Shown: positions 16,621 to 26,829, numbered from the stretch's first letter. The stretch is 64,000 nt of DNA from Dermatophilaceae bacterium Soc4.6 (GCA_039889245.1 JAZGVH010000002.1:3596001-3660000); one strand, 5' to 3'. Notes: generated from the letters alone by a model not told the origin. Program-made: numbers and translations.

Positions 16621-17771
16621 GACGACCTCCTCGCGGTGGTGGCTGGCCCGTGGGTGCAGGTGCCCCGCTGGTGCCGCTCGACCTCGGGGGCGAAGGCGCG
16701 CAGGGCGCTCGCAGCGTAGGACGCGACGCCGTCGGGGAAGCGGCACGCGCCCCGCCCGGGCAGGAGCCCCAGCCGACCGCGCAGCCGGGTCATCACCTCG
16801 TGCCCCGCCCGACCCTGCGCCAGCAGGGCCAGGTCGGTCGCGACCGCGGGCAGACCGAACATGCAGGGCCCGCACTGGCCGGCCGACTCACCGGCGGCCC
16901 ACTGCAGGGTCTCGGCGACGTGGTCGAGCGGGCAGCGGTCGGCCCCCAGCACATGGACGACCCCCGCTCCCGGGAGGAAGCCGTAGGCGGAGAGACCCGC
17001 ACGTGACCAGACGGCCCGCTCGACCTCAGAGGGGGTCAGCCAGCCTCCGCTGAGGCCGCCGATCCCGACGCCGATCACCCGCGAGGTGGCGCCCCCGGCG
17101 GCGGCGACGAGGTCGTGCACGGGCACGCCGGCCGCGGTCTCGAGGACGCCCGGCGACGCCACGGCCCCGCCGACGGCGACCAGGCGCGGGCCGGGCTCGG
17201 CCGCGGTGCCGTGACCCCGGAACCAGGCCGGGCCCTGGTCGGCGCGGTCGACGACCTGAGCGACCCTCCACACGGTCTCGGCGTTGAGCACGAGGGTCGG
17301 GCGCAGCCGCTTGCCGCGGCCGTCGACCCCACCCGTGGAGACCGGCACGTGCTTGGTGAGCGGTCGGGCCAGCCCGCCGTGGGCGAGCGAGACGAGCGCG
17401 CTCTCCTCCGACGAGACGTAGCGGTGGGGCACCGAGAGCACGTCGAGGCGGGCGGCGACCAGCGTGGCGTGGGTGCCGCTGTCGCGGTGGGCGGCCCAGC
17501 GGGTGGAGCGGGCGCCGAGCAGTGCCGCACCACGCTCGAGCTCGTCGAGCCGGTTGGCGACGATCCAGGCATCCTTGAGCGCCCCGATCTCGCCGTCGCA
17601 GGCATTGACGACCAGGTCGAAGGAGCGCGTCAGCGCCGAGCGCAGCTTGGTCGCCGTGCTGAAGGCGGCACCGCCGCGTCCGGTCAGGCCGGCGTCCGCG
17701 AGCACGTCGGCGAGCCGGGCACCCTGGGGGGCGTTGCGCATCGTCGGGGACCCTCCGGTCGTCGTGGTCAT
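16617..17771 (-). CDS. NuoF-like (Complex I 51-kDa subunit family) oxidoreductase
   Basis: 384 aa from ATG 17771, overlapping the end of the membrane-subunit gene by four bases. The N-terminal half keeps the flavin-domain pattern in altered form (GRGGAAFSTATKL for the usual GRGGAGFPTGLKW; NACDGEIGALKD for NADEGEPGTFKD). A soluble ligand-binding-like domain follows (VAVGGAVASPGVLE). The C-terminal 4Fe-4S region has ESAGQCGPCMFGLP and GRGACRFPDG, giving the clustered cysteines. It is about 50 residues shorter than NuoF. A role as NAD(P)H dehydrogenase feeding the ferredoxin is inferred; the changed residues leave cofactor use uncertain. Confidence 0.85.
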   Translation of the reverse strand: MTTTTGGSPTMRNAPQGARLADVLADAGLTGRGGAAFSTATKLRSALTRSFDLVVNACDGEIGALKDAWIVANRLDELERGAALLGARSTRWAAHRDSGTHATLVAARLDVLSVPHRYVSSEESALVSLAHGGLARPLTKHVPVSTGGVDGRGKRLRPTLVLNAETVWRVAQVVDRADQGPAWFRGHGTAAEPGPRLVAVGGAVASPGVLETAAGVPVHDLVAAAGGATSRVIGVGIGGLSGGWLTPSEVERAVWSRAGLSAYGFLPGAGVVHVLGADRCPLDHVAETLQWAAGESAGQCGPCMFGLPAVATDLALLAQGRAGHEVMTRLRGRLGLLPGRGACRFPDGVASYAASALRAFAPEVERHQRGTCTHGPATTARRSS

Positions 17772-18331
17772 GACCACTCCTCCGCGAGGACGGCGTGGCG
17801 GCGCACGTGGTCGGGTGAGGTGGCCAGCAGCCGCCAGCCGAGCGCAGCCGCGCCCACCACACCGCAGGCCAGGGTCGTGCCCCGCAGGAGGGGCTGGTCG
17901 CTGGTGCCGAGGGTGAGACCGTGCACCAGGGCCATCGGCCAGAACGCGAAGGCCAGCAGGTGGACGCCCCTCCAGATGCGCTCGGGCATCCGGTGGCGCA
18001 GCAGCGACGTGACGACGAGGGTGGCGACGATGTCGACGCCCAGCGTGCCGAGGCCGACCCACGCCCGCTCGTAGCCGCTGGTGAACGGCACGACCGCCGA
18101 CACGAGGTCGATCGAGACGTAGGTCTCGGCGATGGCGGTGGCGATGTGCAGGAACAGGAAGACCGTGGAGCCCAGCGCCAGTGAGCGGTGCAGCCCCATC
18201 ACGACGGCGGAGCGGATGCCGGCCGGTGGTCGGCGCGAGGCGGTCAGCATCCCGAGGACGAGCACGGCGGTGAGCAGGACGATGCTCGCCACCCCCGTGC
18301 CCCGCGAGACGTACCAGAGCAGCTCGTTCAC
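17768..18331 (-). CDS. Ferric-reductase-like transmembrane protein
   Basis: 187 aa from GTG 18331, nine bases after the preceding stop. Five or six hydrophobic helices are evident. Histidines placed for haem: GLHRSLALGSTVFLFLHI (two in adjacent helix positions) and RGVHLLAFAFWPMALVHGL. This matches the ferric-reductase-like transmembrane domain in stand-alone form, without the FAD/NAD domains of FRE proteins. In this operon it would move electrons across the membrane from the cytoplasmic NuoF-like/ferredoxin pair to an extracytoplasmic acceptor. Confidence 0.85.
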   Translation of the reverse strand: MNELLWYVSRGTGVASIVLLTAVLVLGMLTASRRPPAGIRSAVVMGLHRSLALGSTVFLFLHIATAIAETYVSIDLVSAVVPFTSGYERAWVGLGTLGVDIVATLVVTSLLRHRMPERIWRGVHLLAFAFWPMALVHGLTLGTSDQPLLRGTTLACGVVGAAALGWRLLATSPDHVRRHAVLAEEWS

Positions 18332-18340
18332 GGCGCTGCC

Positions 18341-18577
18341 TCAGGACCCGGTGGTCGTGGTGCTGACCGCTCCCGCGGCGGGGGCGACCGCGTCCGTGGC
18401 CGCGAAGCCCGAGGTCGTGGTGCCGGCGCTCGACCCTACGGCCACGGTCGTGCTCGCGGTGGTGGCCGTCTGCTCGAGGTGGACACCGACACCCCCGGTG
18501 ACGAGGGCGGCAGCCAGCAGGGCGCCAGCGGTCCATCGTCGGGTGGTGCGCAGGGCGGGCTTGCGGCGAGGGCTCAT
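18341..18577 (-). CDS. Small exported or membrane-anchored Ser/Thr-rich protein
   Basis: 78 aa from ATG 18577, with GGAG upstream. A basic N-terminus (MSPRRKPALRTTRRW) precedes one hydrophobic segment (AGALLAAALVTGGVGVHL) and a low-complexity Thr/Ser/Ala/Val tail of about 45 residues with SSAGTTTSGFAATDA. The family is not recognised. As first gene of the operon it could be the extracytoplasmic partner; the T/S-rich tail offers possible flavinylation residues but lacks the ~80-residue FMN-binding domain that ApbE targets normally have. That role is speculation. Confidence 0.65.
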   Translation of the reverse strand: MSPRRKPALRTTRRWTAGALLAAALVTGGVGVHLEQTATTASTTVAVGSSAGTTTSGFAATDAVAPAAGAVSTTTTGS

Positions 18578-18726
18578 CTGACGTCTCCGGGGTCCTGGGT
18601 GGACGGGACCCGTCCACCTCCTGGGGTGATGGAGAGGACTGTGCTCTGCGCCGCTGTTCGGTCGCTGTGCACTTCTTGTGACGTCTTCGTGCACGGCTCA
18701 GGAACCTCCAAGAACCGGGAGGAGCG

Positions 18727-19365
18727 TCAGGCGGTGGGTCGCTGGTGGTCGACGAGGTGCTCGGCCGCCAGCCCGCGGGCGGTGGCCGAATCGGGCCCGG
18801 GCTGCGGCACGAAGACCGCGGCGCGGTAGTAGCGCAGCTCGGCGATCGACTCGCGGATGTCGGCGAGCGCCCGGTGGCCACCCGACTTCTTGGGGGCACT
18901 GAAGTAGGCCCGCGGGTACCACCGGCGTGACAGCTCCTTGATCGAGCTCACGTCGATGATGCGGTAGTGCAGGTGGGTCTCGAGCTCGGGCATGTCACGG
19001 GCCAGGAAGCCGCGGTCGGTGCCCACGGTGTTGCCCGCCAGGGGCGCCTTCCGGGCCTCGGGGGCCCACTGCCGGATGTAGGCCATCACCTGCTCCTGCG
19101 CGTGGGCCATCGTCGTGCCTGCGGCCAGCTCGTCGAGCAGCCCTGACGACGTGTGCATGTCGCGCACGAAGTCGTCCATCTGCGCGAGCGCCTCGGGCGG
19201 CGGGGCGATGACGACGTCGACGCCGTCGCCGAGCTGGTTGAGCTCGAAGTCGGTCACGAGGGCGGCCACCTCGACGAGCGCGTCGTGCTGCAGCGACAGC
19301 CCGGTCATCTCGCAGTCGATCCACACGATGCGGTCGGTGGAGGCGCGATCTACAGACTGGGTCAC
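18727..19365 (-). CDS. orn: Oligoribonuclease
   Basis: 212 aa from GTG 19365. DEDDh exonuclease motifs: VWIDCEMTGLSLQHDALVEV (motif I with D and E), the NTVGTDRGFLARDMPEL block (motif II) and SGGHRALADIRESI (motif III with the catalytic His). It degrades 2-5 nt RNAs and is essential in many bacteria. TAGGGT sits 6 nt before the GTG, so the mRNA is probably leaderless. Divergent from the PrsW-like gene. Confidence 0.95.
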   Translation of the reverse strand: MTQSVDRASTDRIVWIDCEMTGLSLQHDALVEVAALVTDFELNQLGDGVDVVIAPPPEALAQMDDFVRDMHTSSGLLDELAAGTTMAHAQEQVMAYIRQWAPEARKAPLAGNTVGTDRGFLARDMPELETHLHYRIIDVSSIKELSRRWYPRAYFSAPKKSGGHRALADIRESIAELRYYRAAVFVPQPGPDSATARGLAAEHLVDHQRPTA

Positions 19366-19371
19366 GCCTCC

Positions 19372-19377
19372 ACCCTA
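19372..19377 (-). promoter_or_regulatory. Leaderless -10 box of orn
   Basis: On the minus strand TAGGGT (19377 to 19372) ends 6 nt before GTG 19365. It lies 16 bp from the plus-strand box of the PrsW-like gene, so the two promoters are back to back. Confidence 0.5.
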
Positions 19378-19392
19378 GAGGTAGAGCTCCAC

Positions 19393-19398
19393 TATCGT
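19393..19398 (+). promoter_or_regulatory. Leaderless -10 box of the PrsW-family gene
   Basis: TATCGT stands 7 nt before ATG 19406; no Shine-Dalgarno sequence is present. Confidence 0.45.
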
Positions 19399-19405
19399 TC
19401 CGGCC

Positions 19406-20566
19406 ATGTCCACAGGGGAGCGCGCTCCGAGCGCGGTCGGTAACGTCACCACGCGGCCGAGCCGGCGGCGCGTGGTCGCCTACGGCGGCCTCCTCACGGC
19501 GTTCCTGCTCGCCGCGGTGGTGCTCAGCTCCGAGCTCGGGGCGAGCCTCGGTCTGCGCACGACGCTGCTCGCGGCCTTCTTCGCGGCCCTGCCCCTGCTG
19601 GTGGTCGTGCCGACCTACCTCTGGGTCGACCGCTACGAGGCCGAGCCCCCCGCATACCTGGTCGTGGCCTTCCTCTGGGGAGCCCTGTGTGCGGCGGCGG
19701 GGGCGCTGCTGCTCAACACCGGCTTCAGCCTCGTGCTGCTGCTCGTCGGCCAGGACCCCGACCAGGTCGACCTGCTGGGGGCGGTGGTCAGCGCCCCGGT
19801 CGTCGAGGAGGGTCTCAAGGGGCTCGGGATCCTGCTCGTCGTGCTGCTGCGGCGTCACCACTTCGACGGCATCGTCGACGGCATCGTCTACGCCGGCCTG
19901 ATCGGCGCGGGCTTCGCCTTCACCGAGAACATCCTCTACCTCGGTCGCATCTACACCGACTACGGCGGTGAGGGCCTGGGCTACCTCTTCGTCCTGCGGT
20001 GCGTGATGGGCCCCTTCGCCCACCCGCTCTTCACCTCGATGACCGGCATCGGGCTGGGCGTCGCCGTCTCGCTCGTGCGCAGCCGGCAGGCCAAGGTGGC
20101 AGCGGGGCTCTCGGGATACCTCCTGGCCATGCTGCTGCACGGCTGGTGGAACCTCAGCGCCTCGCTCGGGTCGCTCCTGACCGCCTACCTCCTGGTGCAG
20201 GTGCCCATCTTCGTCGGCTACCTCGCCACCCTCGGGTGGGCCCGATGGCGCGAGGGGCGCGAGATCCGCCTCTACCTCAGCCTGTATGCCGACGCCGGGT
20301 GGCTCGCTCACCCCGAGGTCGCGATGCTGGGCTCCCTCAGCGCACGCCGCGAGGCCCGCGGCTGGGCCCGCCAGCACGGGGGGCGGGCCGCGCTCGCCTC
20401 GATGCGAGCCTTCCAGGACAGCGCCTCCGACCTGGGGCTCCTGCGCGCCCGGATGGCCCGCGGGGCCGCCGAGCCGCAGGCCGAGGCCCGTGAGCGAGCG
20501 CTGCTCGACGCCGTGGTCGCCCACCGCACGGGGTTCCTCGGCACCGGCGCCCACGGCTCGCCCTGA
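19406..20566 (+). CDS. PrsW-family intramembrane metalloprotease
   Basis: 386 aa, about eight hydrophobic segments up to residue ~285 and a soluble ~100-residue tail. The PrsW signature motifs are in order: APVVEEGLKGLG (the EExxK motif), GFAFTENILYL, MGPFAHPLFTSMTGIG (metal-ligand region) and LLHGWWN. PrsW in Bacillus subtilis cuts an anti-sigma factor (RsiW) at site 1; actinobacterial members are mostly uncharacterised. The substrate here is unknown. The C-terminal domain has AWARW-type charged helices and repeated RAR/EAR segments. tRNA-Arg lies 32 bp downstream on the other strand. Confidence 0.88.
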   Translation: MSTGERAPSAVGNVTTRPSRRRVVAYGGLLTAFLLAAVVLSSELGASLGLRTTLLAAFFAALPLLVVVPTYLWVDRYEAEPPAYLVVAFLWGALCAAAGALLLNTGFSLVLLLVGQDPDQVDLLGAVVSAPVVEEGLKGLGILLVVLLRRHHFDGIVDGIVYAGLIGAGFAFTENILYLGRIYTDYGGEGLGYLFVLRCVMGPFAHPLFTSMTGIGLGVAVSLVRSRQAKVAAGLSGYLLAMLLHGWWNLSASLGSLLTAYLLVQVPIFVGYLATLGWARWREGREIRLYLSLYADAGWLAHPEVAMLGSLSARREARGWARQHGGRAALASMRAFQDSASDLGLLRARMARGAAEPQAEARERALLDAVVAHRTGFLGTGAHGSP

Positions 20567-20598
20567 GGGGCGGAGCGCACGACGCGGGCGGGTGGTCG

Positions 20599-20671
20599 TG
20601 CCCCCGGCAGGACTCGAACCTGCAACCTGCGGATTAGAAGGCCGCTGCACTATCCGTTGTGCTACGAGGGC
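20599..20671 (-). tRNA. tRNA-Arg (anticodon TCT)
   Basis: Minus strand: acceptor GCCCTCG pairs with CGGGGGC (one G-U), D arm GCAC/GTGC, T arm GCAGG-TTCGAGT-CCTGC, anticodon loop CTTCTAA giving TCT. The anticodon stem GCGGC/TCCGC has a C31-U39 mismatch next to the loop. CCA is not encoded. Confidence 0.9.
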
Positions 20672-20922
20672 GGGGCGGGTCGGGACGGGCACGCTGACGC
20701 GCGGTCGACGAGGGGTGCGGGCGGTGCCGACCGCACAGTCTAGGGGGCAGCCAAGCGGGCGGGCCCCATCGGCCGAACGCTCACACTGTGCGGTGGGAGC
20801 ACCCGAGTGCGTGCTGGGTGCGCGACGATGCGGCGTCGGCGCCCCCCGGGTGGCAGCATCGGGCAGTGAGGCGCGCGGTGCGTCGGTTGTTACCAGACGC
20901 GATGAATGAGGAGGATCTGGGG

Positions 20923-22638
20923 GTGATGGTCACACCGACCGCGACCCGCGAGGGCGAGGCACTGCTCAGTGCTGCCCGCGTCCTGCGCACCCGGGTCGCC
21001 GGCACCCGCTTCCCGGTCGACCTGCCCGAGGCGGCGACCGCGACCGCCGTGCGCGGTGAGCTGTTGCACCAGCTCGACGACTACGTGCTGCCCCGGCTCG
21101 GCTCCCTGGACGCCCCCCTGCTCGCCGTGGTCGGCGGGTCCACCGGGGCGGGCAAGTCCACGCTGGTCAACTCGGTGCTCGGAGCCACGGTGTCCACCCC
21201 CGGGGTGCTGCGGCCCACGACCCGCTCGGCCGTGCTGGTGCACCACCCCGACGACCGCGCCTGGTTCGCCGACGACCGGGTCCTGCCCGACCTGAGCCGG
21301 GTCACGGGCGAGGCCGCCGTCGAGAGCCCCCGCACCGTGCGCCTCGTCGCCTCCAGCGCGATCCCGGCGGGGCTTGCGCTGCTCGACGCCCCCGACATCG
21401 ACTCGGTGGTCAGCGAGAACCGCATGCTCGCCCGCCAGCTGCTGTCGGCGGCCGACCTGTGGCTCTTCGTCACCACCGCCGCCCGCTACGCCGACGCGGT
21501 GCCGTGGGACCTGCTGCGCCAGGCTCAGGAGCGCGGCACGTCGGTCGCCGTCGTGCTCGACCGGGTGCCCCCTGCCTCGGTCACCGACATCCGTGACCAC
21601 CTGACCTCCATGCTCCTCGAGCAGGGCCTCGGTGCCACTCCCGTCTTCGCCGTGGCCGAGGGCGGCCTCGACGACGAGGGCCGCCTGCCGCGCGCACAGG
21701 TGGGTCGGCTGCGGTCGTGGCTCGTCGCCCTCGCGAGCGACCAGCAGGCCCGCTCCGGGGTCGTGCGGCAGACCCTGCGGGGGGCCCTCGACTCGTTCGA
21801 CACCCGCGTCCAGGTGCTCGCCGACGCCACCGAGGCACAGCACGAGGCGACCACGCGTCTGCGTCGGGCCGGATCGAGTGCCTTCGACCAGGGCCTGCGC
21901 GCCGTGGTCGACGGCATGAGCGACGGCACGCTGCTGCGCGGAGAGGTGCTGGCCCGGTGGCAGGAGTTCGTCGGCACCGGAGAGTTCTTCAAGCAGGTCG
22001 AGTCGACCGTCTCGCGCTGGCGCGACCACCTCGTGGCCGCGATCCGGGGCGAGACCACCCGCGCCGACGGCCTCGGAGAGGCTCTGCACAGCGGCATCTC
22101 GCAGCTCGTGCGGGCCGAGGGCTCGGGCGCGGTCGCGACGACGGTCGCCCGCTGGCGTGGGCTGGCCGGCGGGAGCGAGGCGCTGCGCCGCGACCCGGCC
22201 CTGCAGCGGCTGTCCGAGGGGTTCCCCGGGCGGGTCGACTCGCTCGTGCACGACTGGCAGACCTCGGTGCTCGAGCTCGTGGCCACCGAGGGACAGGACC
22301 GGCGCACCCGCGCTCGGGTGACGGCATACGGCGTCAACGCGGTGGGCACCGTCCTCACGCTCGTCACCCTGGCCTCGACGGCGGGGCTCACCGGCGCCGA
22401 GGTCGGCATCGCCGGCGGCACGGCCGTCCTCGGGCAGAAGCTGCTCGAGGCCATCTTCGGCGACCAGGCCGTGCGGTCGCTCTCGGCCACCGCCCGCTCG
22501 AGCCTCCTGGAACGCGTCGACGCCCTGTATGCGCAGGAGCAGCGACGCTTCATCGACGCCGTCGAGGCGCTCGAGGTGCCCGACGACCAGGGGCGGGCGC
22601 TGACGACTGCCGCTGACGCGGTCAGGGCGGCTCGATGA
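20923..22638 (+). CDS. Dynamin-like GTPase, first of a tandem pair
   Basis: 571 aa from GTG 20923, eight bases after GAGGAGG (20908-20914); ATG 20926 is next in frame, and an upstream GTG 20866 is possible. The P-loop is GGSTGAGKSTLVNSVLG near residue 70, a switch region PTTRSAVLV follows, and G3 is LLDAPDID. After the GTPase domain comes a long charged helical region, then near the C-terminus a hydrophobic hairpin (VGTVLTLVTLASTAGLTG and VGIAGGTAVLGQKL). This resembles bacterial dynamin-like proteins that act on membranes, usually as adjacent pairs. The second GTPase overlaps its stop codon (ATGA). Specific function unknown. Confidence 0.82.
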   Translation: MMVTPTATREGEALLSAARVLRTRVAGTRFPVDLPEAATATAVRGELLHQLDDYVLPRLGSLDAPLLAVVGGSTGAGKSTLVNSVLGATVSTPGVLRPTTRSAVLVHHPDDRAWFADDRVLPDLSRVTGEAAVESPRTVRLVASSAIPAGLALLDAPDIDSVVSENRMLARQLLSAADLWLFVTTAARYADAVPWDLLRQAQERGTSVAVVLDRVPPASVTDIRDHLTSMLLEQGLGATPVFAVAEGGLDDEGRLPRAQVGRLRSWLVALASDQQARSGVVRQTLRGALDSFDTRVQVLADATEAQHEATTRLRRAGSSAFDQGLRAVVDGMSDGTLLRGEVLARWQEFVGTGEFFKQVESTVSRWRDHLVAAIRGETTRADGLGEALHSGISQLVRAEGSGAVATTVARWRGLAGGSEALRRDPALQRLSEGFPGRVDSLVHDWQTSVLELVATEGQDRRTRARVTAYGVNAVGTVLTLVTLASTAGLTGAEVGIAGGTAVLGQKLLEAIFGDQAVRSLSATARSSLLERVDALYAQEQRRFIDAVEALEVPDDQGRALTTAADAVRAAR

Positions 22639-24320
22639 GCCCTCTCGTCGCGGGGTCGCGTCGCACGGCCGGCCCACCCGGTGCGGCGCTGCTCGACCGC
22701 GCGCGGGCGATCGACACGGCGCTCGAGCTCGGTGGCGAGCAGCTGGTGCCCGCCGACGTCGACGACGCCCGCGTCCTCGTGCAGCGGGTGCAGGAGCGGA
22801 TCACCCTCGGGGGGGACCACACCGTGGTCGTCCTCGCCGGCGCCACCGGCAGCGGCAAGTCGTCGCTCTTCAACGCGATCACGGGCTCCGACCTCGCCGA
22901 GGTCGGGGTGCGGCGCCCGACGACCTCGACGGCCACCGCGGCCGTCTGGGGACCGAAGCCGGCCGCGCCGCTGCTCGACTGGCTCGAGATCGAGCGCCGG
23001 CACGGCATGGCCTCACCGACGCGCAACGACGAGGTCTTCGGCAGCCTCGACGGTCTCGTGCTGCTGGACCTGCCCGACATCGACTCGCGCGAGGGCGCCC
23101 ACCGGGTCGAGGTCGACCGCGTGCTCGAGCTGTGTGACATCTTCGTGTGGGTCACCGACCCGCAGAAGTACGCCGACGCGGTGCTGCACGACGACTACCT
23201 GCACCAGCTGTCAGCGCACGAGGCGGCCACGGTCATCGTCCTCAACCAGGTCGACCGGCTCCAGACGCCCGAGGTGAGCGCGTGCCGCACCGATCTGATC
23301 CGGCTGCTCGAGCACGACGGCCTGCCCAGCTCGTCAGTGCTCACGACCTCCGCGCACACCGGGCAGGGGGTGCCCGAGCTGCGCCAGCGGCTGGCCAACG
23401 CCGTGGCCGGCGAGTCGGCGTCGCGGTACCGGCTGGGCACCGACCTCACCAGGACGTCGACCCAGCTGCGGCGGTCGGTGGGCGACACCGAGGTCGTGCT
23501 CGCCGAGGGGCCGGACGGCAGCCTCGTGCAGGCCCTGTCCCGGGCCGCCGGCGTCCCGGTTGTCCTCGATGCTGTCGAGGCCGACTTCGTGCGCAACTCG
23601 ACCGCTCGCACCGGCTGGCTCTTCACCCGCTGGCGGCGGCACCTGCACCCCGACCCCCTCGGTCGGCTGCGTCTCGACACCGCGAGCTTCGTCCTGCCCG
23701 AGGTCGACAGTGCCGACGTGCGCGCGGTGCTCGGTCGCTCGTCGCTGCCGGCGCCGTCGCCCGCCGCCCGCTCGGCCGTGCGCCTGGCCACCCGCGAGCT
23801 GACCGACCGCGCCGCCGTGGGCCTGCCGCTGCGCTGGGCCCGCGCGGTCGCGGAGCACTCCTCGCCCGACCAGACCCGGCTCGAGGAGCACCTCGACCGG
23901 GCCGTCACGCGCACCCCGCTGCGCGCGCCCGACCCGCTGTGGTGGCGCGTCACAGGGGTGCTCCAGTGGCTGCTCGCCGTCATGGCCGTGCTGGGTGCCC
24001 TGTGGCTCGTGGCGGTCGTCGTCGCGGCGTGGCTCCGTCTGCCCGCGCTGCCCACGGCGTCGCTGGGCGCGGTGCCGCTGGGGGTGCTCATGCTGGTGCT
24101 CGGGGTCGCGCTCGGGCTCGGTCTGGCCGCGCTGGCACGCGTGCTGTCCGCCCGTGGTGCGGTGCGACGACGCGCCCTGGTGGCCGAGCGGCTCGAGGCC
24201 GCCATCTCCGAGGTCGCGGAGGAGCAGCTGGTGTCCCCGACGCGAGCCGTGCTGCAGCGGCATGCCGCGACCCGGGCGGCACTCGACCGCGCGGTGGGCG
24301 CGGTGGGCGAGGTGGGCTGA
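22635..24320 (+). CDS. Dynamin-like/ribosome-binding-GTPase-domain protein, second of the pair
   Basis: 561 aa from ATG 22635, overlapping the first GTPase by four bases. P-loop GATGSGKSSLFNAITG near residue 70, switch RRPTTSTATAAVWG, G3 LLDLPDID and G4 VLNQVDRL. Two strong membrane helices lie near residues 435-500 (LLAVMAVLGALWLVAVVVAAWL and LGVLMLVLGVALGLGLAALA), followed by a short helical tail. The G3 form DLPDID is shared with its partner's DAPDID, where most GTPases have DxxG. Such pairs are likely to form hetero-oligomers on the inner membrane face; this is inference from other bacterial dynamins. Confidence 0.82.
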   Translation: MSPLVAGSRRTAGPPGAALLDRARAIDTALELGGEQLVPADVDDARVLVQRVQERITLGGDHTVVVLAGATGSGKSSLFNAITGSDLAEVGVRRPTTSTATAAVWGPKPAAPLLDWLEIERRHGMASPTRNDEVFGSLDGLVLLDLPDIDSREGAHRVEVDRVLELCDIFVWVTDPQKYADAVLHDDYLHQLSAHEAATVIVLNQVDRLQTPEVSACRTDLIRLLEHDGLPSSSVLTTSAHTGQGVPELRQRLANAVAGESASRYRLGTDLTRTSTQLRRSVGDTEVVLAEGPDGSLVQALSRAAGVPVVLDAVEADFVRNSTARTGWLFTRWRRHLHPDPLGRLRLDTASFVLPEVDSADVRAVLGRSSLPAPSPAARSAVRLATRELTDRAAVGLPLRWARAVAEHSSPDQTRLEEHLDRAVTRTPLRAPDPLWWRVTGVLQWLLAVMAVLGALWLVAVVVAAWLRLPALPTASLGAVPLGVLMLVLGVALGLGLAALARVLSARGAVRRRALVAERLEAAISEVAEEQLVSPTRAVLQRHAATRAALDRAVGAVGEVG

Positions 24321-24336
24321 CCTCACCCGGTCGTCC

Positions 24337-24362
24337 ACAACCCCGGCTCGGTCGGGGGTTGT
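24337..24362. terminator. Hairpin after the GTPase pair
   Basis: ACAACCCC (24337-24344) pairs with GGGGTTGT (24355-24362) across a 10-nt loop. It stands 17 bp after the GTPase stop and has no U tract, so termination is only probable. The right arm overlaps TTGTCCACA (24359-24367), a sequence matching the actinobacterial DnaA-box consensus. Confidence 0.45.
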
Positions 24363-24472
24363 CCACAGCCCGCCCTGCCGTCGCTGGTGCGGACGCCGCG
24401 CAGTGTCGAGGGTGGTGCCACCAGCCCCGCCACCCCGGCGTGGGCGACTCGCACCAGGAGAGCTGACCCGAC

Positions 24473-25042
24473 ATGAACGAGAGCTTCGTGACCGTGTGCG
24501 GCAACGTGGTCGCCGACCCGCAGGGCCGTTCGACCAAGACCGGCAAACCCTTCGCGTCCTTCCGTGTCGCCTCGACGACCCGGCGGTGGGACGCCGAGGC
24601 GCGCGGGTTCGTCGACGGCAGCACCAACTTCGTCAACGTCATCGGCTTCAACGCGCTCGGCGCCAACGTCATGGCCAGCCTCAAGCGGGGTGACCCGGTC
24701 ATCGTCTACGGTCGGCTGCGGGTCAACCAGTACCTCGCGGCCGACGGCAAGAACATGACCTCGGTCGAGGTCGACGCGCACGGGGTCGGGCACGACCTCA
24801 CCCGCGGCAGCAGCGCCTTCAGCCGGGCCTCGCGGCCGCAGTTCGAGCCGCACGACCGACTCGCCGACCCGCACATCCTGGCCAGCTTCGACGAGGTCGA
24901 GGCGCTCGACGAGCTCGCCGGTGAGTCGTCGGGAGACCACGAGGGTGGCGACCCCGTCGAGTCCGTGGGCCGCACGCAGCAGGGGTCGGGTCTGCGTGAG
25001 GAGGATGCCGACACCGACCCCTACGTCGTCAGCGCCCACTGA
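24473..25042 (+). CDS. ssb: Single-stranded DNA-binding protein
   Basis: 189 aa from ATG 24473 with an AGGAGAG site about 12 bases upstream. The OB fold is evident: ESFVTVCGNVVADPQ, FASFRVASTTRRWDAE, NFVNVIGFNALGANV, RGDPVIVYGRLRVNQ and MTSVEVDAHGVGHDL. The C-terminal ~70 residues are acidic and disordered and end in DPYVVSAH, not in the DDDIPF-type tip of replicative SSB. It may therefore be a second, specialised SSB; the main one normally sits between rpsF and rpsR, which are not here. Confidence 0.88.
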   Translation: MNESFVTVCGNVVADPQGRSTKTGKPFASFRVASTTRRWDAEARGFVDGSTNFVNVIGFNALGANVMASLKRGDPVIVYGRLRVNQYLAADGKNMTSVEVDAHGVGHDLTRGSSAFSRASRPQFEPHDRLADPHILASFDEVEALDELAGESSGDHEGGDPVESVGRTQQGSGLREEDADTDPYVVSAH

Positions 25043-25133
25043 CCGCCCGGGGCCGTCACCGCGCGGCCGGCCCGGGTGGGGTCGACTCCCGCCCGGGTGG
25101 GGCCGGCGATTGGGTCGCCGTCGGCCACGCGGA

Positions 25134-25139
25134 TAGCCT
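25134..25139 (+). promoter_or_regulatory. Leaderless -10 box of ettA
   Basis: TAGCCT is 7 nt before ATG 25147. The 16 bases from the box through the start codon match those of rph exactly. Confidence 0.5.
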
Positions 25140-25146
25140 TGCGGTC

Positions 25147-26829
<1,683 letters not shown>

